Shown: positions 24,426 through 33,176, numbered from the stretch's first letter. The stretch: 64,000 bases of DNA from an uncultured Synechococcus sp. (GCA_937911865.1 CALDSK010000174.1:1-64000); one strand, 5' to 3'. The notes: a model not told the origin generated them from the letters alone. Translations and numbers: made by a program.

Positions 24426-26252
24426 GTGGGGTTAATTGTTCAAAAGTATGGCGGCACTTCGGTAGGAAGTGTAGAGCGAATTCAGGCGGTTGCAGAGCGA
24501 ATTCATCACGCTGTACAGGCTGGCAACTCGGTGATTGTCGTTGTTTCTGCAATGGGTAAGAGCACCGATGTTTTGGTGGGCCTCGCGAACGATATTTCGA
24601 GCAATCCTAGCCGGCGAGAAATGGATATGCTGCTCTCGACCGGGGAGCAGGTGACCATTGCCCTGCTGAGTATGGCGCTGCACGAGCGGGGACAGGCGGC
24701 GATTTCTTTGACCGGTGCCCAAGTCGGTATCGTGACAGAAGCCGACCACACGCGGGCGCGTATTTTGAATATTAAGACAGCCCGCCTGGAGCGGCATTTG
24801 GCCGAGGGTAAAGTGATTGTCGTTGCTGGCTTTCAGGGCATCAGCGGTAGCTGGGAGCAGGGTGAAGATGTGGAAATTACCACGTTAGGCCGAGGGGGCT
24901 CGGATACCTCAGCAGTGGCTTTGGCGGCCGCGATGCAGGCCGAGAAGTGCGAGATCTATACTGATGTGTCAGGAATTTTAACTTCGGATCCGCGGGTGGT
25001 ACCCAATGCACGGCTGATGGACGAAATTACCTGTGATGAAATGCTAGAGCTGGCCAGTTTGGGGGCAAGCGTGCTGCATCCTCGGGCGGTAGAGATTGCG
25101 CGTAACTATGGCATTACGCTGGTGGTGCGCTCTAGCTGGACCGATGAACCTGGCACAAGAGTGACCTCGCCAGAGCCCCATCCTCGGCCTTTAGAAGGGT
25201 TGGAGATTGCTAACCCGGTAGATGCAGTGGAGTTTGATGTGGATCAAGCGAAGGTAGCTTTGCTGCGGGTGCCGGATCGGCCAGGGGTGGCAGCGCAGCT
25301 GTTTGGTGAACTGGCGACGCAGGCACTGAATGTGGATTTGATCATTCAGTCTATTCATGAGGGCAATTCGAATGATATTGCCTTTACGGTGCGATCGCAC
25401 ACCCTGACACAAGCAGAAAGCGTCGTAGAGCATATTGCTCCGGCCTTGCGTACTCAGCCCACTGCTGCAGATGAAGCCGAAGTTCAAACGTCTGGCAACA
25501 TTGCCAAAATTAGTATTGCTGGGGCCGGTATGATCGGTCGCCCCGGGGTCGCGGCGGGAATGTTCTCTGCGCTAGCAGCAGCGGGGGTAAATATTCAAAT
25601 GATTTCTACGTCCGAGGTGAAAGTGAGCTGCACGGTGGCTGAAACAGACGGGAATAGAGCGATCGCCACCCTCTGTCAGCATTTTGATGTCACCAGTTCT
25701 CCTGCTCGACTCGACCAATCCAAAGTGTTTAAAGCGCCCGATACGCCTTCTGTCAGAGGCGCGGCCCTAGATTTGGAGCAAGCCCAGCTAGCGATTCGCT
25801 ACGTGCCTGATGAGCCAGGTCTGGCCGCGCGGATCTTTCAGATTTTGGCTGATCGCGGCATTAGTGTCGATATGATCATTCAGTCGCAGCGCAGTCGATT
25901 ACACAACGATAAAATGACCCGAGATATTGCCTGTACGGTGGCGCAGGCCGATGCTACCTTAGCGCGAGATGTTCTGCAGGCGGCGGCTTCGGAGCTGGGC
26001 TGTGGGGCGGTGCTGGTGAATAAAGCGATCGCAAAAGTCAGCGTTGTTGGTATCGGTATGATCCATCGGCCCGGTATTGCCGCTGTGATGTTTCAGTCGC
26101 TCTCAGAGGCCGGTATCAACATTCAAATGATTGCCACCTCTGAGATAAAAATTAGCTGTGTTGTTCAAGAAGATAAGGGAATAGAGGCCTTGAACGTGGT
26201 TCATTCAGCCTTTGGCCTAGCGGGTAGCGAAGTTGTAGAGGTTCCCGCATGA
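24426..26252 (+). CDS. lysC: Aspartate kinase with four ACT domains
   Basis: 608 residues. The kinase domain (about 1-250) starts VQKYGGTSVGSVERIQAVAE and includes the SLTGAQVGIVTEADHTRARI and TTLGRGGSDTSAVALA segments. Four ACT domains follow (about 268-430 and 435-600) as two tandem pairs that resemble each other, for example INIQMIATSEIKISCVV against VNIQMISTSEVKVSCTV. This duplicated regulatory region is typical of cyanobacterial LysC and binds lysine and/or threonine for feedback inhibition. It catalyses the first step towards Lys, Thr, Met and diaminopimelate. The start is GTG. A 43-codon ORF overlaps its stop (ATGA). Confidence 0.95.
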   Translation: MGLIVQKYGGTSVGSVERIQAVAERIHHAVQAGNSVIVVVSAMGKSTDVLVGLANDISSNPSRREMDMLLSTGEQVTIALLSMALHERGQAAISLTGAQVGIVTEADHTRARILNIKTARLERHLAEGKVIVVAGFQGISGSWEQGEDVEITTLGRGGSDTSAVALAAAMQAEKCEIYTDVSGILTSDPRVVPNARLMDEITCDEMLELASLGASVLHPRAVEIARNYGITLVVRSSWTDEPGTRVTSPEPHPRPLEGLEIANPVDAVEFDVDQAKVALLRVPDRPGVAAQLFGELATQALNVDLIIQSIHEGNSNDIAFTVRSHTLTQAESVVEHIAPALRTQPTAADEAEVQTSGNIAKISIAGAGMIGRPGVAAGMFSALAAAGVNIQMISTSEVKVSCTVAETDGNRAIATLCQHFDVTSSPARLDQSKVFKAPDTPSVRGAALDLEQAQLAIRYVPDEPGLAARIFQILADRGISVDMIIQSQRSRLHNDKMTRDIACTVAQADATLARDVLQAAASELGCGAVLVNKAIAKVSVVGIGMIHRPGIAAVMFQSLSEAGINIQMIATSEIKISCVVQEDKGIEALNVVHSAFGLAGSEVVEVPA

Positions 26253-26380
26253 GTCAGGACCTTTGGCTCTTTATTGGTAGCGTTGCCCTGCTGGTGGCCT
26301 ATCTTATCTTTTCAGCAAAAACTGAAATGGGGACCAAACTGGGCGCTGGGATTAAGTGGCCTTGGCAAAAGCGAGAGTAG
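26249..26380 (+). CDS. 43-aa single-membrane-helix protein coupled to lysC
   Basis: The ATG at 26249 overlaps the lysC TGA as ATGA, the classical signal for translational coupling. The product is 43 residues: a membrane helix (about 5-21, LWLFIGSVALLVAYLIF) followed by a short basic, Trp-containing tail (AGIKWPWQKRE). I know no named homolog. The coupling, the clean single-helix topology and the positive-inside-type tail argue for a real protein, perhaps a membrane regulator. That role is inference. Confidence 0.6.
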   Translation: MSQDLWLFIGSVALLVAYLIFSAKTEMGTKLGAGIKWPWQKRE

Positions 26381-26687
26381 CTGCTTTTTGAGGCTGTTTT
26401 GGGGTTGTGGGTTTTTCGGTAGGCTGATGGCTGAGAATCAGGCTTTTTCATGCCATGGAGGGATATCACCACTCGCAATAAACCGCTAGGGTTGAGATAG
26501 TAAGTATGTGCTTCGGAGGTGCTTCTCTCACTCTTCTCACCTTTGCTCTAAAAGAAAAAAATAAAGAGAAAAAATTAAGCGCAACATCTGAAAAAGATGG
26601 GGTGAATAAGAGTAACGTGAAAAGTCTTTTTTCTCCCTAGCTGTGTAGAACCTTCCTAACTGCTTTTACTCAAAAGAGACAGCCCTC
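26381..26687. other. Spacer upstream of the second DUF1232 gene
   Basis: 307 bases. The first part is G/T-rich with no terminator I can pick out; the second part is A-rich (around 26550-26600). No coding frame is convincing. Confidence 0.4.
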
Positions 26688-26987
26688 ATGAATAACAACA
26701 ATAACTTGATCGAGTCCTTCTACACCTGGTATCGCGGTGCCTTGCGTCATCCTAAGTGGCGGTGGGCAATCATTTTGGCCACCGCTTTCTATCTGGTGAG
26801 CCCATTTGATATTTCTCCGGACCTTATTCCCATTGTTGGCTGGCTGGATGACGGTATATTGGCAACGCTGCTGGTCACTGAGCTATCTTCTCTAGCCATG
26901 GACTACTTAAAAAAAGAAAAGAAAGAAGACAATACAACAGTGGCTGATACTGGTGATGTCATTGATGTAGAAGCAGAAGTTAGCTAG
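26688..26987 (+). CDS. DUF1232 (YkvA-like) small membrane protein, second copy
   Basis: 99 residues with the same layout as the protein at 11784-12119: FYTWYRGALRHPKWRWAIIL, then SPFDISPDLIPIVGWLDDG and a second hydrophobic segment ATLLVTELSSLAMDYL. The tail is acidic (EKKEDNTTVADTGDVIDVEA). The family's role is unknown. It is monocistronic and ends in a strong convergent terminator (27031-27074). Confidence 0.85.
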   Translation: MNNNNNLIESFYTWYRGALRHPKWRWAIILATAFYLVSPFDISPDLIPIVGWLDDGILATLLVTELSSLAMDYLKKEKKEDNTTVADTGDVIDVEAEVS

Positions 26988-27030
26988 TTCAACGATTAGC
27001 TAACTTCTGAAACCGTTGAATTTTTCAACA

Positions 27031-27074
27031 ACAAAGCGAGAGAGGTCTATCAGGCCTTCTCGCTTTGTCGTTTT
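27031..27074 (+). terminator. Terminator after the second DUF1232 gene
   Basis: ACAAAGCGAGA pairs with TCTCGCTTTGT around an inner GGTC...GGCC stem and is followed by CGTTTT. It abuts the end of the convergent ABC binding-protein gene (27073) and could serve both. Confidence 0.8.
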
Positions 27075-28995
27075 AGTTATCCGATTCTTCAGGCGTGCTG
27101 TCTTCTCTTTCTTCGTTTAGTTCTGTTTCGTTGGGGTCGCTGTTCCCTGTTTCTTCTTCTGGTGCTGAAGGCTGCTCAGTAGACTCAGTGGACTCGGTGG
27201 GCTCAGTCGGCTCAGTCGGCTCAGTCGGTACGGATTCAGACTCAGCCTCGTCGTTTGCTGGCTGGTTAGCAAGTGTCCAGGTAGCGATATCCCAAGTGCT
27301 GGCGTCCCAAGGGGTAGGGTCTACACCTGCGATGCGATCGCTAACTCCATTCGTCACTGCCCTTCTCACCAGCGGAATGACGGCTACATCTTCCATCAAA
27401 ATAGTATTGAGGCGCTGAAACAACGCTGCTCGTTGGTCGGGATCGATTTCCTTGCTTGCCTGCTCCCACACCTTGTCATACTCTTCGTTGCAATAGCGAG
27501 CGTTGTTAGGCTTTTGCCAGTTGTTTGCTTTAGAGGCAATTTCGTCGCACAGCCACCAGCTCATGTAGATAGCTGGGTCGGGGGTGTCACTGCCCGCGTT
27601 GTATTCCTGCATGTCTGCGTAGAAGTGATTGATACTGCGAGTTTGCTGCGGATCGGCAGAAAAGAAATCGTCAACAATTACCCGGCGAATATCTACGTCA
27701 ATACCCACGGCTTCTAGATCTGCTTTCACCATCGACTGCGTTTGCTGACGAACGGGATTGATCGGGGTTTGAAATACCATGCGCATCTCTACGCCACCTT
27801 TGTCGCGAACGCCGTTATTGTTACTATCAATCCATCCCGCTTTATCGAGTAGAGCTTTTGCCTGCTCTGGATCGTGGCGATATTCAATCGCAGGATTAGT
27901 GTACTCAGTAGGATAGGGCAGTAGCTGATTGGTGAGTTGACCAGCGTTGCCGTAGATATCGTCTGTGATCGCCTCTCGATCAATCGCATAGTTTACAGCT
28001 CGGCGCACCTCTATATCGCTTAAGAAAGGATGTGGATTGTCTAGGCTAGAACGCTCACCTTCTTTCGTCACCTTGTCAGGATCGGTCGGATTGAGCATAA
28101 TTCGCTCGACATACGATCCAAAAGTGGCGACCACTCGGCCGGCTCCGCCTGCAGCAAGTTCCACTCGATCTTCAATGCTGAGCTGCAAATTGTGCACAAA
28201 GTCAGCATCTCCATCGCGTAGCACACGTCGCGCTGCGACATAAGGGGTTACACCACCTTCAAGCTCAACGAGATCAAACGCTGGCGTTCCGTTTCGAAAC
28301 TGCTCGTTAGCCGCGAACGTCCAAATCCCATCATCAAAGGTGATGAAGCGGTAAGGCCCGGTGCCAATAGGCTGTAAGTTAGCTGGCGCTTGCCGGGCGC
28401 TAGCACCTGGAAACTCAGAAAAGACATGCTTCGGTAAGATCATGCCGTTCTGCCCAGTGAAAGGCAGCGCCCAAGAGGGGTTAGGTTCTTTAAAGGTGAT
28501 TTTGACGGTGAGCGGGTCAATCACCTCAACCTTTTGAATCGCCTCATAATACTTTTCGGTTACGGCTGCGACCTGCCGATTGCTGACAAACTCGTAAGTA
28601 AAGGCAACGTCTTCTGCCGTAAACGGTTTCCCATCAGACCAGCGCACGTCGGGCTTTAGTTTCCAGGTAACCGAGCGGCCGTCTTCTGCTATGCCGCCAT
28701 TCTCTGGTGTGGGCACTAGCTCTGCGAGCACCGGTACCATCTGTCCGTCTGCCTCGTATGTGGCCAGCGGTTCATACACAATGCGAGAGGCTTCAAAATC
28801 TTGAAACCCATTGGCCAGATGCGGGTTGAGCGTTGTAGGAATGCGACTGTACAGCAGCTTAAGCACCGAAGCTTCTAGGTCAACAGCCTCTGCCTGTGAG
28901 TTCTGCGCGTTTGGGTCTACTGACTTTGGTGAGCAGCCTACTAGCCCAGATAAACTACCGAGCAGCAGTACAACAAACAGAAAGGATCTCTTCAC
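27073..28995 (-). CDS. Peptide/nickel-type (family 5) ABC transporter substrate-binding lipoprotein
   Basis: About 640 residues. The N-terminus is a lipoprotein signal (VKRSFLFVVLLLGSLSGLVGC), so the mature protein is anchored by the Cys. The SBP_bac_5 domain (about 45-575) shows YSRIPTTLNPHLANGFQDFE, the RSVTWKLKPDVRWSDGKPFT block and RRAVNYAIDREAI. Such proteins deliver oligopeptides, nickel or sugars to an ABC importer. No permease or ATPase genes are adjacent, so it is an orphan here. The tail (about 590-640) is low complexity with TEP/TES repeats. GTG 28995 is chosen because it begins the signal; an upstream TTG (29016) is in frame. Confidence 0.88.
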   Translation of the reverse strand: MKRSFLFVVLLLGSLSGLVGCSPKSVDPNAQNSQAEAVDLEASVLKLLYSRIPTTLNPHLANGFQDFEASRIVYEPLATYEADGQMVPVLAELVPTPENGGIAEDGRSVTWKLKPDVRWSDGKPFTAEDVAFTYEFVSNRQVAAVTEKYYEAIQKVEVIDPLTVKITFKEPNPSWALPFTGQNGMILPKHVFSEFPGASARQAPANLQPIGTGPYRFITFDDGIWTFAANEQFRNGTPAFDLVELEGGVTPYVAARRVLRDGDADFVHNLQLSIEDRVELAAGGAGRVVATFGSYVERIMLNPTDPDKVTKEGERSSLDNPHPFLSDIEVRRAVNYAIDREAITDDIYGNAGQLTNQLLPYPTEYTNPAIEYRHDPEQAKALLDKAGWIDSNNNGVRDKGGVEMRMVFQTPINPVRQQTQSMVKADLEAVGIDVDIRRVIVDDFFSADPQQTRSINHFYADMQEYNAGSDTPDPAIYMSWWLCDEIASKANNWQKPNNARYCNEEYDKVWEQASKEIDPDQRAALFQRLNTILMEDVAVIPLVRRAVTNGVSDRIAGVDPTPWDASTWDIATWTLANQPANDEAESESVPTEPTEPTEPTESTESTEQPSAPEEETGNSDPNETELNEEREDSTPEESDN

Positions 28996-29198
28996 AACGA
29001 TGCGCCAATAAAGCAATAAAGTCAGCTGAATAGGGTTAGGAGCGCTCTGCCGATCTGGAGCAGGCTGAGCAGGCTATTCAAAAAGCTGTTTGAACAAAGG
29101 TAAGTCTACCTTAGTGCAAATGGCGGTTTGTATATTTACAGTGCCAAAAAAATAAGTGAGAAAAAGGTTCATTCGTAACCTGTATTCGATAAAAGTAT

Positions 29199-29297
29199 CC
29201 TGACTTACCCCTATCAGGTGGGTAGTAATAGCTGGTAGATGCACCCTGATGTTCCCTGGCCATGCCCTCTTTTTGTCGGCTGCCAGGGATTTTTTTG
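29199..29297 (+). ncRNA. sRNA-like element A with factor-independent terminator
   Basis: A 99-base plus-strand element starting CCTGAC, with a conserved core GGTAGATGCACCCTGA (29234-29249). It ends in a stem CCCTGGC/GCCAGGG (29254-29260 with 29282-29288) followed by seven T (29290-29296). A second element with the same order of parts lies 70 bases downstream. No ORF crosses it. Promoter elements are not clear; a TATTCG about 16 bases before the start is a weak candidate. I do not recognise a named Rfam family. Confidence 0.6.
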
Positions 29298-29367
29298 TCT
29301 TTCTTCCACCGCCTTGTTCCAGTAGCCTTTTTATCACGACAAAATCTGCCTTATGCTCCACTTTTGT

Positions 29368-29457
29368 CCTGACCATACCGCTTATGTGGGAATAGTTAGT
29401 TGGTAGATGCACCCTGACAATTCCCTAGCGGCTCTTTGAGTCCTGGGGAATTTTTTT
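29368..29457 (+). ncRNA. sRNA-like element B, paralog of element A
   Basis: It begins CCTGAC, carries the identical 16-base core GGTAGATGCACCCTGA (29402-29417) preceded by AATAGTTAGT (element A has AATAGC), and ends in a hairpin AATTCCC/GGGAATT (29419-29425 with 29446-29452) followed by seven T. The hairpin sequence differs from element A while the core and layout are kept, which is what conserved function would produce. No protein-coding frame fits. Confidence 0.6.
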
Positions 29458-29507
29458 GCCTTTCTATGTTTTCTGCCTTTCTATGTTTTCTGCCTTTCTA
29501 TATTTTT
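29457..29507. repeat. Three 17-bp tandem copies after element B
   Basis: TGCCTTTCTATGTTTTC occurs at 29457 and 29474; a third copy at 29491 has two changes. They directly follow the terminator of element B. Confidence 0.85.
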
Positions 29508-29665
29508 GAGCTGTGTTCTTTGGGCAGACTTAATTAGAAAAGAGCCGCGACAAATTGCCACAAGAAAGGCCGCTAATAAAGCGACCTTTTCTGATTTGAT
29601 TATTCAGAGAATGTTGGTTGAAAGGACGTAGGGGTGTTGGCTACTTTCTAACTGACTAACGCTGT

Positions 29666-30118
29666 TTACTCAGCCGCCGTTTCAGTATCTGCGGAAGCTT
29701 CAGTTGCTGCCTCGAGCGTATCAGCACTTGCCGCTACTTCAGCAGCGCCTTCTGTACTTTCGACAGCGCCTTCTACAGTTGTTTCAGCAGCGCCTTCTTC
29801 AACAGTTTCTTCTGGAGCTTCTTCTGGGACTTCTACTTTTTTGGTCGGTTTGGGGCCCCGCATAAGCGCCGGATTCATGGGGGTTCTGGGTGCGTCGTCC
29901 TTACCGCGACCGCGACCCTTCCCACGGCCTTTCCCACCACGGCCACGATCGTCTCGGCGATCGCCACCCTCACTGCTAGCGCCCTTATCTTTACGATCGG
30001 CTTTCTTAATCGGCGGAGGAACATTGCTTTTCGCAGCGGGTTTGCTCTCTGTTGACTGACCTTCTGTAGATTGCTGAGCCGCTTCGCGATCGCTCTTCTT
30101 AATAGGACGATCTACCAT
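29666..30118 (-). CDS. Low-complexity hypothetical protein (basic middle, acidic tail)
   Basis: 150 residues starting MVDRPIKKSDREAA. Two short VPPPIKKADRK/RPIKKSDR-like motifs lie in the N-terminal half. A Gly/Arg/Lys-rich RG-type block (about 55-80) is followed by MNPALMRGPKPTKKVEVPEE and a Glu/Ala/Thr-rich acidic tail (about 100-150). The RG-rich block suggests nucleic-acid binding, but no folded domain is visible. ATG 30118 follows GGAG at about 30122-30126; the ATG seven codons earlier lacks one. I recall similar IKKSER-type proteins as uncharacterised in cyanobacteria. Confidence 0.65.
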   Translation of the reverse strand: MVDRPIKKSDREAAQQSTEGQSTESKPAAKSNVPPPIKKADRKDKGASSEGGDRRDDRGRGGKGRGKGRGRGKDDAPRTPMNPALMRGPKPTKKVEVPEEAPEETVEEGAAETTVEGAVESTEGAAEVAASADTLEAATEASADTETAAE

Positions 30119-30283
30119 GACTATCTCCGCTGTATACATAAATTGCCAAACAATCGTATCACGGGCTATGCCGAGATGAGACAGCCTCTATTCGCTGACA
30201 GCGAGTGCGCCGTAAGTTGGCCGTGAGTCGCCTACGGGCTAGAACATAGCGAGCTGATAAACGGGCTGATAAATTAGCTAAAA

Positions 30284-30667
30284 TTAAGTTGGTGGCCAGC
30301 CGTCAACGTCTTTATCGAGAGAGGGCTCGCTGCCGAGTAGGGGTGTATCGCCATCGGGAGACGCATCAATCGTTTTGCCGACTTCACCATTGTCCAAAAC
30401 TGCTTCAGGATCAAAGTTCAATCCCAGTACATCAATGAGCGCGTCTTCATCAGAGTTGAGCTGGTAAAACGGCACCATTAGGTTAGAAAGTTTAGGCTCT
30501 AGGGCGTTGACAACACCTAGAATTAAAAATGAAGAGGGACGGCGACCGCCTTCTGGCGTGCGTACAGAGGTCGTGGCCATCTGTACTTCTAGCCAGGTAC
30601 GGTTGGCGCGGAAATAATCCAACCACTTGTCTCGAATAACAGAAGTAAAGTTCTCAAAAAAGGCCAT
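30284..30667 (-). CDS. DUF5331-like hypothetical protein
   Basis: 127 residues. The N-terminus MAFFENFTSVIRDKWLDYFR followed by RTPEGGRRPSSFLILGVVNA, LEPKLSNLMVPFYQLN and LNFDP matches my memory of the cyanobacteria-specific DUF5331 family. Function is unknown. It is soluble with an acidic Pro/Asp-rich tail. No operon partner: upstream and downstream spacers are long. The family name is from memory and should be treated as probable. Confidence 0.7.
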   Translation of the reverse strand: MAFFENFTSVIRDKWLDYFRANRTWLEVQMATTSVRTPEGGRRPSSFLILGVVNALEPKLSNLMVPFYQLNSDEDALIDVLGLNFDPEAVLDNGEVGKTIDASPDGDTPLLGSEPSLDKDVDGWPPT

Positions 30668-30932
30668 TTTTCAACCTGTAAGGATCGTTAGCGAAACATC
30701 AAATATCGGCTTTCTAGTTCCATAGCTTACGCCACCATAAAAAAGCTGCCCCTTTATCTGGTCAGGCTATGGAATGAGCGCTTGGTCAAACATGTTTAAA
30801 CCGTTGCTCTGCGGGCGCACGCTTGTGGGTGCGTGTGACCCAATATCATTGGCGCACTTGTGTGTGCCCTAATATCGCAGCAATCTAACACCCTTCAGAC
30901 GTTATGACTAGACCAATATCAAATAATATTTA

Positions 30933-30963
30933 TCAAGTTGCGCTGTCAAGTTGCGCTGTCAAG
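30933..30963. repeat. Exact 13-bp tandem duplication across a stop codon
   Basis: TCAAGTTGCGCTG at 30933 is repeated at 30946, with a third partial copy (TCAAG) at 30959. The stop codon of the gene ending at 30946 is the first triplet of the second copy. The rest of the spacer 30668-30932 has GT-rich quasi-repeats (GGGTGCGTGTGACCC, GGCGCACTTGTGTGTGCCC) but no gene. Confidence 0.85.
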
Positions 30964-32007
30964 TGAACTGCCGATCTCCAAATCGTTCTTCTTAACCCCT
31001 TCCGTAACGTTGAAGATGGGCGGTCTACGTTTTTTAAAGTCTTCAACAGCCTGATGGACGTCGGCTGCGATCGCCTTGTGCGATTTCGTCACCACCGGGT
31101 CTGATTTAATGAACTGATACTTGTAGTAGAGCATTTCAGAAAACTCACCCAGATCGCCAGAGAACACCTCCTCCGGCGATAAGTTAAGCGGGCCAGTCTC
31201 CATGATTTGCTCAATCAGCTGCGGGCTCAAAATCGATCGAAACTGCTGCAAATAAGCCCAGGCAATAGACTGAACTTCTAGCTGGACATCTTCTTTCTCG
31301 GTGTAGCTAGCCACCTTTTGGGCCAAGGCAATCCATTCAGGGGCCACCCATCGGCTCAGCGCCTGCTCAAGATCAAAGCTATCGATCACCTTCTCAATCA
31401 GCGCACGCCCGACAGAATTGCTGAGCGATCCGTCGTTGAGCGTGGCGATGACCGTTAGTACAAGGCTTAAGACTTTATCGGATTCCCAGTTTGTTTCTGC
31501 TGGGGCAAACTGCTGCAGGTAAGCGCTGATCACATTGCTAACGGTCGTCTCTTGTTCCTTAAGCCATACCGATACCTGTTCTGCAAGCAGCTGCGAGGTG
31601 ACGTCAACTAATGAAGCGTCCTTACCCACGCTTTCATAGGCAGCGATCGCTTTATCTATAAAGGCCTCTAGATCTTTATTTTCGATCGAAACAGCTGCCA
31701 GATTAGCCACAATGGCCCCTACTAGCGATCGCATCTCTAGCTCAGTACTCGGTTCGCCAAACGTGACGATATAGGCTCTCAAGACGTTGAGTACAAGCTT
31801 CAGATTTTCAAAAGATGTCGATTGACTTTGGGGTGAACGAGTCGTCATGGTGTCTTTCCCGGCGGTGCTGTTTGTATTGTCTGAGTGGCGGTTTTGATTA
31901 GAACCCTCTGGAGGTAAGAGGGTGTCCCGTGAGGGAGGTGTAGACTTTTTGGTTGATTTGGGCGAGCGTCTGAAGACGTTGAATAAGGTACGAAAGAGTC
32001 GAAACAC
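30946..32007 (-). CDS. Unrecognised helical protein
   Basis: 353 residues. The N-terminus is basic and amphipathic (MFRLFRTLFNVFRRSPKSTK), followed by a Ser/Thr/Asn-rich linker (about 20-65) and a largely alpha-helical acidic domain (about 70-345). No motif I can name. It is not obviously membrane-spanning; the first 15 residues could associate with a membrane. It ends in a 13-bp duplication. The histone-deacetylase-family gene lies 100 bases upstream on the same strand. Confidence 0.65.
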   Translation of the reverse strand: MFRLFRTLFNVFRRSPKSTKKSTPPSRDTLLPPEGSNQNRHSDNTNSTAGKDTMTTRSPQSQSTSFENLKLVLNVLRAYIVTFGEPSTELEMRSLVGAIVANLAAVSIENKDLEAFIDKAIAAYESVGKDASLVDVTSQLLAEQVSVWLKEQETTVSNVISAYLQQFAPAETNWESDKVLSLVLTVIATLNDGSLSNSVGRALIEKVIDSFDLEQALSRWVAPEWIALAQKVASYTEKEDVQLEVQSIAWAYLQQFRSILSPQLIEQIMETGPLNLSPEEVFSGDLGEFSEMLYYKYQFIKSDPVVTKSHKAIAADVHQAVEDFKKRRPPIFNVTEGVKKNDLEIGSSLDSAT

Positions 32008-32107
32008 CCAGCTTTCCTCTAATCCAAAGTAAAAAAAGTAGAATCAAAAAAAGTAGAACCCAAAACCGGTTGTTAATGTTCCACCTTGTGAGCATACCGA
32101 TGACTGC

Positions 32108-33052
32108 TCAAACGCTACAGGCCGTGCGAATAGTCGCTGCTACAGACCGTGCCAGCGCCGTATAGTCGTAGCCGCCCTCTAATCCGAACAGGCTCTTCGG
32201 TGTCAGTGACAAACACTCTTGAGTAAACCAGCCATAGTCACCAGGATGCAAACAGATCCCAGCTAGCGGATCGGCCTGAGTCGCATCGTATCCGGCGCTC
32301 ACAATCAATAAATCAGCTCCGAAATTTGACAAAAAAGGTCGGGCTTTAGTCGTCCAAAGCTGCTGATAGTCTGCTAGCTGGCTACCCGGCGGCAGCGGTA
32401 AATTCAGAATATTTTGAAAAGGTCCGGTGTCTGCTGTTTGCCCTGTGCCCGGATAGGCTGGGGATTGATGAAACGAACAGTAGGCTAGCTGCGGTGAGTT
32501 TAACACTAACGCCTGGGTGCCATTGCCGTGGTGAACGTCCCAATCCAGGATGGCAACACGCTTTGCACCCAGGTGAGCAAGTGCATAGTGGGCTGCGATC
32601 GCCGCGTTAGAAAATAGGCAAAAGCCCATTGCGCGATCGCACTCCGCATGGTGTCCTGGGGGCCGAGCCAGTACAAAAGCTGGACGCTGATGCTGCCAGA
32701 CCCAGTCAATTCCATCCAACCAGGCGGCTACAGCAAGCAGCCCTACCTGATAGCTACTAGGACTCATCACCGTATCACTATCGAGATAGCCACCCCCAGC
32801 AGTTGCCACTTGCTCAAGCTTGGCAACATAGGCCAGACTATGAACTTTTTTAACGTGGTCTATCACCGCTCGGTTGGAAGGTTCAATCCATTGAATATTT
32901 TGGGCCCACTCTGCTTCTTTTGTTAATGACTGCTGTAGCGTTTTTAAGTAGTCAACCACCGCCGTTAATCGACCCGCATTTTCAGGATGTCTTGTGCCCG
33001 TATCATGACCGGCAAAAAGAGCACTATAGAAAACGGGAAACGGAGAATTCAT
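32108..33052 (-). CDS. Histone-deacetylase-family (acetoin-utilisation-type) amidohydrolase
   Basis: 314 residues, typical for bacterial class II-like HDACs. Conserved blocks: HDTGTRHPENAGRL (about 14-27), RPPGHHAECDRAMGFC with the catalytic His pair, AILDWDVHHGNGTQ with zinc-binding Asp/His, SAGYDATQADPLAG with the second zinc Asp, and LEGGYDYTAL with the catalytic Tyr. It should remove acetyl or related acyl groups from lysine, polyamines or small molecules in the cytoplasm; the substrate is unknown. ATG 33052 is chosen; an in-frame TTG at 33073 is possible and neither has a strong ribosome binding site. Confidence 0.92.
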   Translation of the reverse strand: MNSPFPVFYSALFAGHDTGTRHPENAGRLTAVVDYLKTLQQSLTKEAEWAQNIQWIEPSNRAVIDHVKKVHSLAYVAKLEQVATAGGGYLDSDTVMSPSSYQVGLLAVAAWLDGIDWVWQHQRPAFVLARPPGHHAECDRAMGFCLFSNAAIAAHYALAHLGAKRVAILDWDVHHGNGTQALVLNSPQLAYCSFHQSPAYPGTGQTADTGPFQNILNLPLPPGSQLADYQQLWTTKARPFLSNFGADLLIVSAGYDATQADPLAGICLHPGDYGWFTQECLSLTPKSLFGLEGGYDYTALARSVAATIRTACSV

Positions 33053-33176
33053 AAGGGTTTGACGAGTGCTCAAAGTATGCTTGCAAAGCCCAATTTATCC
33101 CCGTAAAAACAGGTTAAATTGTGATAGAATATTATGCATATTTAGCATTAATTTGCAGTCTATCAACGCCGCTGAA

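Noticed and set aside
29074..29412. 112-codon minus-strand ORF
   Set aside because: It crosses both sRNA-like elements and their terminators, and the sequence has no domain-like pattern.
31898..32095. 65-codon minus-strand ORF with a hydrophobic segment overlapping the 353-aa gene
   Set aside because: It has no clear start signal and ends in another frame inside a longer gene. It might be an artefact of AT-rich spacer; I could not support it.
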